A DNA stretch of 56,589 nt from a virus: positions 1 through 56,589 of the IMG/VR virus record IMGVR_UViG_3300044675_005175; one strand, 5' to 3'. A model generated the notes under the pieces. The model saw only the letters and a program-made list of their open reading frames with translations. It had not been told where the DNA came from and did not search any database. Positions 45,470-53,463 of the stretch are shown here, in pieces (within the stretch, counting starts at the first letter, position 1; every line of letters begins with the position of its first letter). The position numbers and the translations under genes are program-made.

Positions 45470-45862
45470 TTAAGCCTTCTCTCCCGCGTCATTAGACTCC
45501 CCTCTCACCCACTCAACCCAGTAGTCTCGTGGGCACCGCATGTTTGCCATTGTTGTCTTAGCGGGAAGAAAGCATCCGCACTCGTCACAGGTTGAACTTT
45601 TTTCTTCAAAGGATCCGCACACATTGCTCTCACAAAGTGCGAGTCGGTCCTTTGCCACTTGGCGAGGGGCAAACGACGGATCTTCCAGCATTCGTTTAGC
45701 TGTGTCAATCAAGGATGCGCCGAAACTTCTGCGGCAACATTCTGGCTCTTTATTCGTTTGTTCCAACGTTGCTCTCTGCGAAAGGTCTGTATAGTGTAAT
45801 TTACCCGGATCAGTCCGTAAAGGTGCACAAGACCGAGAGATGCTTGTACAAAATACTCTCAT
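45470..45862 (-). CDS. DUF6171-like zinc-binding protein
   Basis: 130 aa as the longest frame; the true start may be further in. CESNVCGSFEEKSSTCDECG then CFLPAKTTMANMRCP match a small phage family with two Cys pairs (DUF6171 type). Unknown function. Confidence 0.55.
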   Translation of the reverse strand: MRVFCTSISRSCAPLRTDPGKLHYTDLSQRATLEQTNKEPECCRRSFGASLIDTAKRMLEDPSFAPRQVAKDRLALCESNVCGSFEEKSSTCDECGCFLPAKTTMANMRCPRDYWVEWVRGESNDAGEKA

Positions 45863-46253
45863 CGAAAAACCGGTACTCCGACGAAAACTCTTCTCTCTGC
45901 TGAAAGTGTTCGAGCTCTTTTAAGGTGGCCCTAACGACCGGGCAGTCTGAAACGTAATCCTTGTACCAGAAAGTGTTGAACTTTGGAATGTACTTCCACC
46001 TATCTCCGTGCGGAATCCAAACTTTTTCAAATTCTATTTCGAATAGCGAGAACGGGTCGTCCCATTCTTCAGGATTTACGACGCTTAACTGCTGAACGAT
46101 ATCTTTCGTATCGTCGAGAAACCACTGAAAGTGCGTGCTGTTGGGGGATACTTTCCATGTTAGGTTGACAATAAGATAGGGGATGTCGGGAAAGTCCCCT
46201 GACTGCACCGAAACCTTCTCGGCCACCCTTAAGCTAGTGATTGCCGTTTTCAT
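45810..46253 (-). CDS. Hypothetical protein
   Basis: 147 aa; beta-rich start (YLIVNLTWKV), Trp/Phe-rich middle. Overlaps the next upstream gene's end by 20 bp. Unknown. Confidence 0.6.
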   Translation of the reverse strand: MKTAITSLRVAEKVSVQSGDFPDIPYLIVNLTWKVSPNSTHFQWFLDDTKDIVQQLSVVNPEEWDDPFSLFEIEFEKVWIPHGDRWKYIPKFNTFWYKDYVSDCPVVRATLKELEHFQQREEFSSEYRFFDESILYKHLSVLCTFTD

Positions 46254-46527
46254 CTTCCTCCGAAATGTTTGAAACTTCCGGGGTTCCCCTCAAAAGAAGC
46301 GTCTCAAAGAATTCGACCACGTCTATGCGATTAGTCGTATCAACTCCCGCCGTGCGGCAGAACTCGATTGCTTCGTACTCAAAGGGGAAGAACGGGTTGG
46401 ACAAGCCGAAAGATTTAAGTCTCTGCAGGAAACAGTCTCGGATTGCGCCATAAAGGGGCGGGAAATCGGACTCGTTAAGTTCGACGGTGCGTTCAACTTT
46501 CGACGGTGCGTTATACGTGATTTTCAT
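46234..46527 (-). CDS. Hypothetical acidic protein
   Basis: 97 aa from ATG 46527, 1 bp from the upstream stop. Acidic end (NISEEDENGNH). Unknown. Confidence 0.55.
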   Translation of the reverse strand: MKITYNAPSKVERTVELNESDFPPLYGAIRDCFLQRLKSFGLSNPFFPFEYEAIEFCRTAGVDTTNRIDVVEFFETLLLRGTPEVSNISEEDENGNH

Positions 46528-46528
46528 A

Positions 46529-47080
46529 CTACTCAGTGGGGTGTACTGAATGGGAATTACGTTCAATAACTTGTTCCAGGAAAACAAGTGCTTGTTCGTC
46601 AGTGTCGAAGAAGTGGCCTGCTGCATTCGATCCGAGAAGCACCTCTCCCGCTTCTTTAGGTGTGAGAGTAAAAGCACCAACCCCTCCCATAACCTGCGCG
46701 AAGCCCGCCAGACAGTGAGTGGTCCCGCACGTGTGAAAACCTGCTTCGTTCGATGGTTCCTTCCAGAAGGACCAATCTTCGTAAGTTGTTCTGTCAGTGT
46801 CAAACCAGAGCTTGTGCCACCTCTCCATGTGGAGGTTTTTCCGGTCGCGCTCAACAATCCATAGTGCGACATGGAGGAGATTGGCTTCCTGTTGTTCGGG
46901 TGTCAACCCTCCCAAGTCTTCTACGTTTCTGTACGTGCACTCCTCTAAGGCGTCAAGGGCGAGTAGGAAATTCGCCGGGATATGCGGGAGCGGAGGGAGC
47001 CCTTGTGATGTGCACATCCGGTGAGCAACCCGAGTGGCTTCAGCTGGCGTCAGTGCTTCGGTGCAAGTTGCTGTGGTCAT
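46529..47080 (-). CDS. Conserved phage protein (CGTTHCLAG family)
   Basis: 183 aa from ATG 47080. FHTCGTTHCLAGFAQ followed by ALTPKEAGEVLLG-type helices and a FLEQVIERN end match an uncharacterised family found in phages and bacteria; Cys/His may bind metal. Confidence 0.65.
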   Translation of the reverse strand: MTTATCTEALTPAEATRVAHRMCTSQGLPPLPHIPANFLLALDALEECTYRNVEDLGGLTPEQQEANLLHVALWIVERDRKNLHMERWHKLWFDTDRTTYEDWSFWKEPSNEAGFHTCGTTHCLAGFAQVMGGVGAFTLTPKEAGEVLLGSNAAGHFFDTDEQALVFLEQVIERNSHSVHPTE

Positions 47081-47151
47081 TGTTTCGTTCGAAAATACGT
47101 TGGTTTGTTTGGAAAAGGTGAACGGTGCGTGGTTTTCCTCGCCCAGCAAAC

Positions 47152-47442
47152 CTAGGGGAAAGGTTTACGCGTTACAAAGTAAGTTGAGACCCCTTGGTCG
47201 TTGCAAATGTGGAGGCTTAGGGGCCTCTCGGTTATGTACGGGTCTGCACGAACTGAGTTACTCACCAGCTTGCACTTTTCGGCTAAGACCTTCGCTTCTT
47301 CCCTCTCAATCTCAGCGGTGCTCTCTTCGAGTCTACGACTGGCCACGCTAACCGCACCGACCCCTAAAAGAAGTAGGCCGACTATGAAGGCTATGATCAC
47401 AAAGCCAGCGACAATACCAATATACGGATTCTCAGTTTTCAT
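47152..47442 (-). CDS. Membrane-anchored hypothetical protein
   Basis: 96 aa. One N-terminal helix (IVAGFVIIAFIVGLLLLGVG), then a charged helical stem (EIEREEAKVLAEKC) and a beta-like end. A palindrome GGCGGAAAACCGCC (47529-47542) lies upstream without a clear -10. Confidence 0.6.
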   Translation of the reverse strand: MKTENPYIGIVAGFVIIAFIVGLLLLGVGAVSVASRRLEESTAEIEREEAKVLAEKCKLVSNSVRADPYITERPLSLHICNDQGVSTYFVTRKPFP

Positions 47443-47597
47443 ACTTCGTGTCGAATGCGAAACTTCATTGAGAGGTTGGCGGTGGAAGGTAAGCTGATTA
47501 ACTTTAGCGTGTGCCCGGTAAGGGATGGGGGCGGAAAACCGCCCATTCCCCTTGGTAAGATCTTGGGAGCGGGACCCTTGGGCCCGGTGCCCTAGGG

Positions 47598-48425
47598 CTA
47601 GACAGTAGCCATATCAAGGGCTACTTCCATGGCCCGCTGGTTGATGGTTGCGCCTTGGCCGAAGTTTGCGTAGCCAAAGCGTCCGGTCTCGCTCTTTCGA
47701 CTACGATTGGAACTAAAGTCCGTAACCGCATTCATGGCATCGTAAAAGGTGCGACCTTCGTTACCAGCGCCGTTGTAAAACAGGTCGTTGAGAACGTTGA
47801 CATTGCGCATTTTGTCCGCTTCTTTCTTGTAAGTCGCCTCAAGGAAGGCACGGAATTGGGCGGAAGTGCAAGTTGCCGAGGCGATGACTTCAACTCTTTT
47901 AGAATACATCTTCATGGCGCTATTCACAAAGTCAAGCACTGCGGTGCTCTCAAGAATGCGCTCGTTCACTCCGGAAGAGTGGCGGAATTTTTCTCCGATG
48001 TTAGAGTAAGCCATCGAAAAAGTGTTGCCGCAAATTACGCGAGTGGCAACCGGACCGATGGCCACGGAGGCGTTTCCCGTGTGCCCATTCAGAAGAGTAA
48101 TGTAGGCGTTGTAGTCCTCGCCAACTACACGAAACTCCTGGTTGATTTTCGCCTGTGCAAACACCTTGGCCCCGTGAGCCAAGTATCCCATGTTTTCCAC
48201 TACCAGAAGCCCCTCTTCAACCATAGGGTTGATCATCTGGAGAAGCTGGGCATTTTGCACCACCTCGTACCCGGTGGAAACATATCCGAGGCGTTCGTCG
48301 GTGTCGTCTCGGTGTATCGCTTTGCGGTCTGGGTCCGCAACCCAGACTCCCTGGGAGTTAAGCGATGCCGTGGGCCTTGGGGAGACGGTCCAGTTAAGGT
48401 CGTTGGTGATGGCGAAAGCGGGCAT
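47598..48425 (-). CDS. DUF932 phage/plasmid-like protein
   Basis: 275 aa. DERLGYVSTGYEVVQNAQLL, GAKVFAQAKI, ITLLNGHTGNASVAIGPVAT and RVICGNTF follow the DUF932 family, common on phages and plasmids; biochemical role unknown. Directly behind a leftward promoter. Confidence 0.85.
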   Translation of the reverse strand: MPAFAITNDLNWTVSPRPTASLNSQGVWVADPDRKAIHRDDTDERLGYVSTGYEVVQNAQLLQMINPMVEEGLLVVENMGYLAHGAKVFAQAKINQEFRVVGEDYNAYITLLNGHTGNASVAIGPVATRVICGNTFSMAYSNIGEKFRHSSGVNERILESTAVLDFVNSAMKMYSKRVEVIASATCTSAQFRAFLEATYKKEADKMRNVNVLNDLFYNGAGNEGRTFYDAMNAVTDFSSNRSRKSETGRFGYANFGQGATINQRAMEVALDMATV

Positions 48426-48455
48426 GGTTTGTGAGGGGTTGCTTGGACTGAAATA

Positions 48456-48510
48456 ACTATACCGCTTTCCTGTCGGAAAGGAAAGGGGGGTGAACCGCCC
48501 GAGGAAAACG
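48456..48510 (-). promoter_or_regulatory. Promoter cassette, leftward
   Basis: -10 TATAGT (as ACTATA 48456-48461), spacer TTTCCTGTCGGAAAG-type inverted repeat, GGGCGGTTC half. Drives DUF932. Confidence 0.75.
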
Positions 48511-48512
48511 GT

Positions 48513-48791
48513 TTACCGCTCTTGGATCGAGCTAGTGAATCGACTCTCTAGCTCAGCGGCAATACCAAGGAGGGACTCACGGACGGAGTCGTTCCTTGCT
48601 TCTAGACCATTGTCCCACTCAACGTGCCCGGTGAAAGACGCGTAGTCCTCGGGAACAATCGAGTCAGCAGCAGCGCGAAGAGTGGCTGCTACAATCAGGT
48701 CAATTTCGGTCGTAGCTCTGCTCCGATACGCATTGATGGCTTGAGCACGAATTGCTTGTGCTTTGGGGGAGAGATTTGTGAGCTGCTCCAT
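48513..48791 (-). CDS. Hypothetical helical protein
   Basis: 92 aa; Ala-rich helices (AQAIRAQAINAYRS, AATLRAAADSIVPE). Preceded by its own promoter. Unknown. Confidence 0.6.
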   Translation of the reverse strand: MEQLTNLSPKAQAIRAQAINAYRSRATTEIDLIVAATLRAAADSIVPEDYASFTGHVEWDNGLEARNDSVRESLLGIAAELESRFTSSIQER

Positions 48792-48814
48792 TGGACTTTC
48801 TCGGCTACCCTATA

Positions 48815-48860
48815 ATCATACCACCTTTCTCTCAGACAGGCAAGGCGGTAAACCGCCCTT
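48815..48860 (-). promoter_or_regulatory. Promoter cassette, leftward
   Basis: -10 TATGAT (as ATCATA 48815-48820), 17 bp, -35 TTGCCT 48838-48843, GC half. Confidence 0.7.
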
Positions 48861-48883
48861 CCTCTGGGGCTAAGACCCGAACC

Positions 48884-49081
48884 TCAGTCTCTTTCCCACA
48901 ATTGAGAGCACCGTTGACTACATTTCACCGGTCTGAGCGGGTAGCTCATTTTGGTTTTGAACGCATTTCTTTGTACTTCTTCTGCGTTCCTACCTGTAAT
49001 CACTACTTGGGTCTTGCACAATGCCTCGTTGCCAGATAAAGCGGTGCAAAGCGCCAAGATCGCAATTGAAACTCTGTTCAT
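48884..49081 (-). CDS. Small protein with signal-peptide-like start
   Basis: 65 aa: MNRVSIAILALCTALSGNEA is a short basic start plus hydrophobic core, as in exported proteins; three more Cys follow. Possibly secreted or periplasmic. Confidence 0.45.
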   Translation of the reverse strand: MNRVSIAILALCTALSGNEALCKTQVVITGRNAEEVQRNAFKTKMSYPLRPVKCSQRCSQLWERD

Positions 49082-49095
49082 TTTTCGTGTGAAAA

Positions 49096-49145
49096 GGGAA
49101 GCGGCGGGACTCGAACCTGAAACCGAGCCTTAGACCTCCGAAGTA
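49096..49145 (-). tRNA. tRNA 3'-half-like fragment
   Basis: A T-loop (TTCGAGT) with poor stems and GCTTCCC-like acceptor strand; upstream sequence runs into the end of the gene at 49148. Could be a decayed tRNA or a 3' half; no matching 5' strand found. Confidence 0.35.
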
Positions 49146-49147
49146 CC

Positions 49148-49690
49148 TTAACTTGCGGGCTTTTCCGGCGAAGAGCCAAGTTCCTGGGATGCGGCTAGAT
49201 AGTCTTCGATGGCTGCATGAAAGTTGGATTCAAATTCAGCTATCGTTTCGCCGTGAAACGAGATAATGTCGTCGATGTCTAGGACACGACCAACAATAAT
49301 CTTGTCTTCAGTATCGAAGACCATACTGGCTGTGTAGTCTTTGTAGGCCATGGAATTGATCATGGCTTTCCGCACCCATGTAGAAGAATACGGTTCAGTA
49401 AGCATGTACAAACCTTCCTCAAACTTCCCAGTAGAGAGAATGATTTGGAGGGCTGTTTGAGTTTGTTCGTGAAGTTGCCTGTACTCCTCTTCCTGTGACT
49501 CGGTCAATTCTTCTAGGTCTTCTCCAGTCAGAATTTCGTGTATGTCTCCGATAACCCAACTGTTACCATACGGTCTTTTCGGGTCTATTTCCGGAGCACC
49601 GAATTCACAGTTGCTCCACCCAACGTGCATTCTTCTCAGCAGTTTCAGGTGGTTTTGAGTTAGGAGAAAGAAGGTCTTGCTGTTAGTCAT
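49148..49690 (-). CDS. Fusion of a phage domain with a HicB-like domain
   Basis: 180 aa. Residues 1-~110 (LTQNHLKLLRRMHVGWSNCE, EIDPKRPYGNSWVIGDIHEI) match a phage family of unknown role; residues ~113-175 (YKDYTASMVFDTEDKIIVGR, DDIISFHGETIAEFESNF, AIEDYLAASQELG) look like a HicB antitoxin fold. An internal ATG (MAYKDYTAS) could give a free HicB. No HicA toxin adjoins. Confidence 0.6.
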   Translation of the reverse strand: MTNSKTFFLLTQNHLKLLRRMHVGWSNCEFGAPEIDPKRPYGNSWVIGDIHEILTGEDLEELTESQEEEYRQLHEQTQTALQIILSTGKFEEGLYMLTEPYSSTWVRKAMINSMAYKDYTASMVFDTEDKIIVGRVLDIDDIISFHGETIAEFESNFHAAIEDYLAASQELGSSPEKPAS

Positions 49691-49705
49691 AACAAAAATG
49701 GGAAT

Positions 49706-49816
49706 GGGACCGGCAGGACTCGAACCTGCAACCGCGCCTTTAAAAGAGGTAATTTAATTGCTGATGTATCTTTGTCAAGATAACTTTTCGTGCTCTACCA
49801 GTTGAGCTACGGTCCC
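49706..49816 (-). tRNA. tRNA-Lys(TTT) with a 39-nt insertion in the anticodon stem
   Basis: 111 nt. Acceptor GGGACCG/CGGTCCC, D-arm GCTC-AACTGGTA-GAGC, T-arm GCAGG-TTCGAGT-CCTGC. Removing 39 nt between stem positions 28 and 29 restores CGCCT-CTTTTAA-AGGCG (anticodon TTT). The insert starts with a run of A, holds a TATCTT-GACA-AAGATA hairpin and contains CAGCAATTA. Too short for a group I intron. Confidence 0.8.
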
Positions 49817-49874
49817 GTATTTGATCCGAAAACTACCTGGAGCGATATTGAAAGTTTTTTCTCAGCCCCCTGAG

Positions 49875-50126
49875 CTACTCTCCAATGTTAATGGGTTCAA
49901 AGGTTAAGTTAAACCACTCCCCGTCAGAGTTACAGAACAAGAGCTTAGAGTCGCTATCGTCGGGGTAATACCAGATCAGCATGTTCTTTAACGATTTGTT
50001 TTGGGAGTTTTTGGGCAGGGTCTCACCTCGCTTCAGTCGATACAATACGTCATGCCCTATCCCTTTACTCGGCACGTCTAACCGTATGCCCTTGTCACCG
50101 TCAAAACCTGCTTCAGTGGGTGTCAT
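49875..50126 (-). CDS. Hypothetical protein
   Basis: 83 aa; GHDVLYRLKRGETLPKNSQN, then WYYPDDSDSKLLFCN. Unknown. Confidence 0.6.
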   Translation of the reverse strand: MTPTEAGFDGDKGIRLDVPSKGIGHDVLYRLKRGETLPKNSQNKSLKNMLIWYYPDDSDSKLLFCNSDGEWFNLTFEPINIGE

Positions 50127-50198
50127 ATCTTTTTGTTAGGTCTACGTTCGCTTGGCAAATTACTTGGATCGATAATAAAGGTGTTTAGCCCCCAAGTT

Positions 50199-50522
50199 CT
50201 AGAGCCTATATGAGTCCACACAAACATTCAGCATCAACACTTTTCTTTTGGGCAGGTTTTCACCGGGAAAAGAGTAAGGATGTAACTTCACACCCGTTTG
50301 ATTTTCAGGGTTAGCATAGAAACAATTGTCATAGTAGTAGCTCGGAAGATCATACTCGTCTTCGGGGTCGAGAACTGCTACAATGTCTTCCTTAATGCGA
50401 ACTCTCCCTTCTACCTTAGTGAGGGGTATGTGATCGGGAGGTAAAGATAAGAGTACACCAACAACAACTTCCATGTTATCCGGGAAGTCGCTCAGTCTTT
50501 CCTTCAGGTCTTTTACTTTCAT
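50199..50522 (-). CDS. Conserved phage protein (FPDNMEVVV family)
   Basis: 107 aa; MKVKDLKERLSDFPDNMEVV is the usual start of a common small phage family of unknown function. The rest is acidic. Confidence 0.65.
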   Translation of the reverse strand: MKVKDLKERLSDFPDNMEVVVGVLLSLPPDHIPLTKVEGRVRIKEDIVAVLDPEDEYDLPSYYYDNCFYANPENQTGVKLHPYSFPGENLPKRKVLMLNVCVDSYRL

Positions 50523-50544
50523 TCTGTTTACAAAGTCTGAGTTT

Positions 50545-50595
50545 AACTAGATAGTTGTTTTTCCCAAGAGAGTTAGGGTAAATCGCTGAACTATC
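50545..50595 (-). ncRNA. Long hairpin near tRNA-Cys
   Basis: AGATAGTT and AACTATCT pair over 8 bp around a loop; the 3' arm (+ strand ATCGCTGAACTATC) resembles TAATTGCTGAATTACC inside the tRNA-Cys insert 60 bp away. Confidence 0.3.
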
Positions 50596-50616
50596 TATGT
50601 TTGCCGAAGGCAAAGT

Positions 50617-50737
50617 CGAAGAGGCAAGATTCGAACTTGCGTATGGCGGTTCCTTTTGCGTATTGGGTAATTGCTGAATTACCTAAGCTAGGTAATCTTT
50701 TTGCATTACCACTGCCTAACCACTTGGCTACTCTTCG
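50617..50737 (-). tRNA. tRNA-Cys(GCA)-like with a ~50-nt insertion
   Basis: 121 nt. Acceptor CGAAGAG/CTCTTCG, Cys-type D-arm GCC-AAGTGGTTA-GGC, anticodon stem GTGGT/ACCGC, T-arm GCAAG-TTCGAAT-CTTGC. After the 5' stem comes AATGCAAA (anticodon GCA), then two hairpins (GGTAAT...ATTACC and GGTAATT-CAGC-AATTACC) before the 3' stem: about 50 extra nt. The CAGCAATTA of the second hairpin also occurs in the tRNA-Lys insert. Confidence 0.75.
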
Positions 50738-50863
50738 GTTTTTCGCACCGCTTTGCTGGGTGGAGGTTAAGGGGCGAGGAGTGGAACCTTGAGCTCCACA
50801 TCCGTATCATAGGTTGAGGGTGCTAGGGGTAAACGGACTCAAGCAGAGACCCTCACTCGGGGC

Positions 50864-51295
50864 CTATCGCGGGGCACCACTCATATACTCTCGAAAGGCG
50901 TTCATAAAGTACCTTACGTCCTCCTCGTAAGATGTGTCAGGGTCGTACCACGAGAAGGGGACTTTTTGCGATATCTTCTTGGAGAAAATAAGGTCATACT
51001 TGGCTTCATCGGAGAGCTTAGACTCGTAGATTGAGTTGGCCTCCCTGTACACTTTGCTTAACTCCTCAAAGCCCTCTACCTCCTCGTTCGAGTCCAAGGC
51101 ACCTTCATACCACTCTTCGAGGGACTCCACAATTTCTCCAAGCCTTGCGGCGTAGGTGTGTTGGTCGTCCCTCAGTAAACTGTCACGAAAAAAGCGCAAT
51201 TGACTCAGGGGTTTGTTAAACTTCCACATTGCTTTAGGGCTAACTGAGAAAGGAGGTATCCCCGAGAAGATGCTGTATACTGGGGTGTTTTCCAT
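50864..51295 (-). CDS. Conserved phage protein (YYDPDTxYEEDV family)
   Basis: 143 aa; LIFSKKISQKVPFSWYDPDT and YEEDVRYFMNAF recall an uncharacterised phage family. Helical N-terminal half. Just behind a promoter. Confidence 0.65.
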   Translation of the reverse strand: MENTPVYSIFSGIPPFSVSPKAMWKFNKPLSQLRFFRDSLLRDDQHTYAARLGEIVESLEEWYEGALDSNEEVEGFEELSKVYREANSIYESKLSDEAKYDLIFSKKISQKVPFSWYDPDTSYEEDVRYFMNAFREYMSGAPR

Positions 51296-51301
51296 ACGTG
51301 A

Positions 51302-51365
51302 ACTATAGCGGTTTTGCTGAGCGAAGGAAAGGGTGAAAACCGAACCGCTAGGGGCGGTTAACCGC
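51302..51365 (-). promoter_or_regulatory. Promoter cassette, leftward
   Basis: -10 TATAGT (as ACTATA 51302-51307), 17 bp with imperfect inverted repeat, doubled GC half. Confidence 0.7.
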
Positions 51366-51630
51366 CCTGGCTCAAATTTGTTACTCGTCGAGTCCCCTTA
51401 TACAACTCGATAACTTCACCATCTTCCGACACTCTTACGTCGTAATGGCGGTACTCGGTTGGTATTTCGTGTCCAACTAAGGGTGTGAAGTCTCTTAGAA
51501 AGTTCTCCCAAGAAATAACATTGTCTAGGCCACGACTTCGTAAGTTTTCTACAAGACTGTCGTACTCCTCCCGCAAAGAAGAGGAAAAGGGAGCCCACTC
51601 GCTATGCGATTCACTTGGTTGACCTTGCAT
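51358..51630 (-). CDS. Hypothetical protein
   Basis: 90 aa. EVIELYKGTRRVTN near the end looks like a strand pair. Overlaps the upstream membrane gene by 20 bp and the promoter slightly. Confidence 0.55.
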   Translation of the reverse strand: MQGQPSESHSEWAPFSSSLREEYDSLVENLRSRGLDNVISWENFLRDFTPLVGHEIPTEYRHYDVRVSEDGEVIELYKGTRRVTNLSQGG

Positions 51631-51799
51631 ACAAATTCGACAGTAGCAGAAGCAGAATGAGTGACAAAATGGACACAGAGCCTAAGATTACGATTGGGCT
51701 AAACACTGAGAGCCATGGCCAGGTTATTTGCCCCGTTAATTTCAACCCGAGGAGGAGACCCTGGGCTGTCATTAACGAAACTGCGAGATTCTCAAACAT
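51611..51799 (-). CDS. Small membrane protein, tandem pair member
   Basis: 62 aa: KLTGQITWPWLSVFSPIVIL and a long hydrophobic second helix. The same LTGQxxWPWLxVxSP core occurs in the next gene, so they are a tandem pair of two-helix membrane proteins. Confidence 0.65.
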   Translation of the reverse strand: MFENLAVSLMTAQGLLLGLKLTGQITWPWLSVFSPIVILGSVSILSLILLLLLSNLYARSTK

Positions 51800-51802
51800 T
51801 AG

Positions 51803-51988
51803 TTATTTCTCATGCGAAAGTAGTTGAAGAATCATCCAAAGGGCTCCCAACCCAAGTAGAAAAATTGGCACAAGGGTTGGTGAAAGCACTGTGAGCCAGG
51901 GCCAGGAAACCTGACCCGTTACTTTCATAGTCATGAATACGGTTTGCAGAACGATGCAGAGGGCACCCGGCAATTTGATCCAGATCAT
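51803..51988 (-). CDS. Small membrane protein, tandem pair member
   Basis: 61 aa: KVTGQVSWPWLTVLSPTLVP with flanking hydrophobic helices. Overlaps the stop of the TROVE gene by ATGA-type contact. Role unknown. Confidence 0.65.
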   Translation of the reverse strand: MIWIKLPGALCIVLQTVFMTMKVTGQVSWPWLTVLSPTLVPIFLLGLGALWMILQLLSHEK

Positions 51989-53463
51989 GCTCCTTCAGCA
52001 AATACGGCACCGACAGCGTCGTACCTTTCAGTGTAAACAGCGTCACGCATAGCCCCTACAGGCGTAATTACCCCGCCAGTAAGCACAGCTTTCAGGATTG
52101 AAGGGCTGCATCCGGAGACCAGGCAAGTCCCCGTATCATGCATTTTCATAGGTACGTTGCCGCTAGAGCTAACATTCCAGAAGACAAGTTCCGGCAAGGA
52201 ATACCCTGCTTGAGCGTACTTGATTCGCACCGCCTCAAAGTTTGTCACTGAGTTGTTTCTGCAGCAGGAATCAAACTGCATGTCTGAGACAATGATGAGC
52301 TTGCGCGGCATTTCCCCCTCAGGAATATGGTTCCTCGTTGCGGTAGCCAACACAAGATTGAAGACTGCTTGCAGGTCTGTATTCGCACCCCAGTCGGCCC
52401 GACTAAGGTTACTAACACGCTCAGCAACGTTTCTCCCTGTAACCGACTGCAACTGCGGTCTTCCGGAGAAGGTTAGGAACTTATCCTTCCATGCCCCGGT
52501 GTTACGCTCAGCGATGTACATCGCCAGCGAGATTGAAACCGCCATGGGCATGCCGCCGTTATTTCCCATTGATCCTGAGACGTCGGCAATTACCAGGCCG
52601 TTCAGCTGCTCTCCTTCCATGTAGTTGGGTAGAGCCTCCCACATTAAGTTTAGAGTCTGATCGCTCCTCTCACCCCCGTAAAGGTACTTGTGCACGATCT
52701 CGTAAGGGTAGATCGTACCGGCATTGATTTTTGCCTCACCTTTCTCTACCGAGTCAAGGTAGGATTGGTAGCGGTCGCCGTCGCGCTTGGCGAAAGCTTT
52801 ACGATACATGAAGCCTGCCCGAGAAGGCAACTTGCTATAGTCAATGCTTTCCCACTCACGGGCACACATTGGCTGCTCAACAATCTTGACTTGTGACCTG
52901 AGGGCAGTCAGTGCCTTGCGGTACTGCCTCTCGGTCCAACCCATTGCTTCGGCAATTTTTCGGCCAATCCTCTTAGAGTCCTGGCTGGAAGCGTTAATGG
53001 AAGGCAGCCACTTTGCCAGAAGTGAAACTGACTTTCCAACTTCCGTATTTAGGTCGGCGTTCAGTTGTGCCTTAATTGCTTCGAGTGCGATGCCCCAAAC
53101 TAAGGTACCGTCAAGGGCTACCACATCATCCCAGCGACCGTACTGTGGAATCAGGCTAACTAGCCTGGCACCAATTGCAGCATCATTTCGAACCAGCTCC
53201 TTGAAAACTTCTCGAAAGATCTTTCGCTCTCCCTGGCCCCCACGAATGTCGCGTGCCCAAAACAAGATTCGAGTTGCGGTCTCAGGGTCTTCTGCGTAGG
53301 CAAGGTTGAACAGTCGAGTTGCTTCGCTGATTTTGTCACGGCAAGCTGCAATCTTTCCAAAAAGGTCCAGGCACTTAGACTCGGTGGACTTGTATGCCTT
53401 TGCACCGTTTGCAGTGGTAGTTTGGTTAAACTCGTTTTCGAGTGCGTTTAAAAAGGTTGTCAT
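51985..53463 (-). CDS. TROVE/vWA Ro60-like RNA-binding protein (DUF2828)
   Basis: 492 aa. The N-terminal two thirds are HEAT-like TROVE repeats (ARDIRGGQGER, PQYGRWDDV, LLAKWLPSINASSQ, YRKALTALRSQV); the C-terminal third is a vWA domain with an intact MIDAS (IADVSGSMG, ANTDLQ, SDMQFD). Ro60 and bacterial Rsr form rings that bind misfolded RNA and Y RNAs in RNA quality control; the DUF2828 branch is related, though its function is untested. A structured leader (53464-53593) precedes it. Confidence 0.9.
   Translation of the reverse strand: MTTFLNALENEFNQTTTANGAKAYKSTESKCLDLFGKIAACRDKISEATRLFNLAYAEDPETATRILFWARDIRGGQGERKIFREVFKELVRNDAAIGARLVSLIPQYGRWDDVVALDGTLVWGIALEAIKAQLNADLNTEVGKSVSLLAKWLPSINASSQDSKRIGRKIAEAMGWTERQYRKALTALRSQVKIVEQPMCAREWESIDYSKLPSRAGFMYRKAFAKRDGDRYQSYLDSVEKGEAKINAGTIYPYEIVHKYLYGGERSDQTLNLMWEALPNYMEGEQLNGLVIADVSGSMGNNGGMPMAVSISLAMYIAERNTGAWKDKFLTFSGRPQLQSVTGRNVAERVSNLSRADWGANTDLQAVFNLVLATATRNHIPEGEMPRKLIIVSDMQFDSCCRNNSVTNFEAVRIKYAQAGYSLPELVFWNVSSSGNVPMKMHDTGTCLVSGCSPSILKAVLTGGVITPVGAMRDAVYTERYDAVGAVFAEGA

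Noticed and set aside
49706-50737. Group I introns in the interrupted tRNAs
   Set aside because: Inserts of 39-52 nt are far too short and show no P7-like or core elements; their positions also differ from the usual anticodon-loop site.
50772-50830. Another leftward tRNA (T-arm-like GAGGAGTGGAACC, CCTATGATACGG)
   Set aside because: The T-loop is TTCCACT, acceptor strands do not pair and the anticodon stem fails; at best a decayed remnant.
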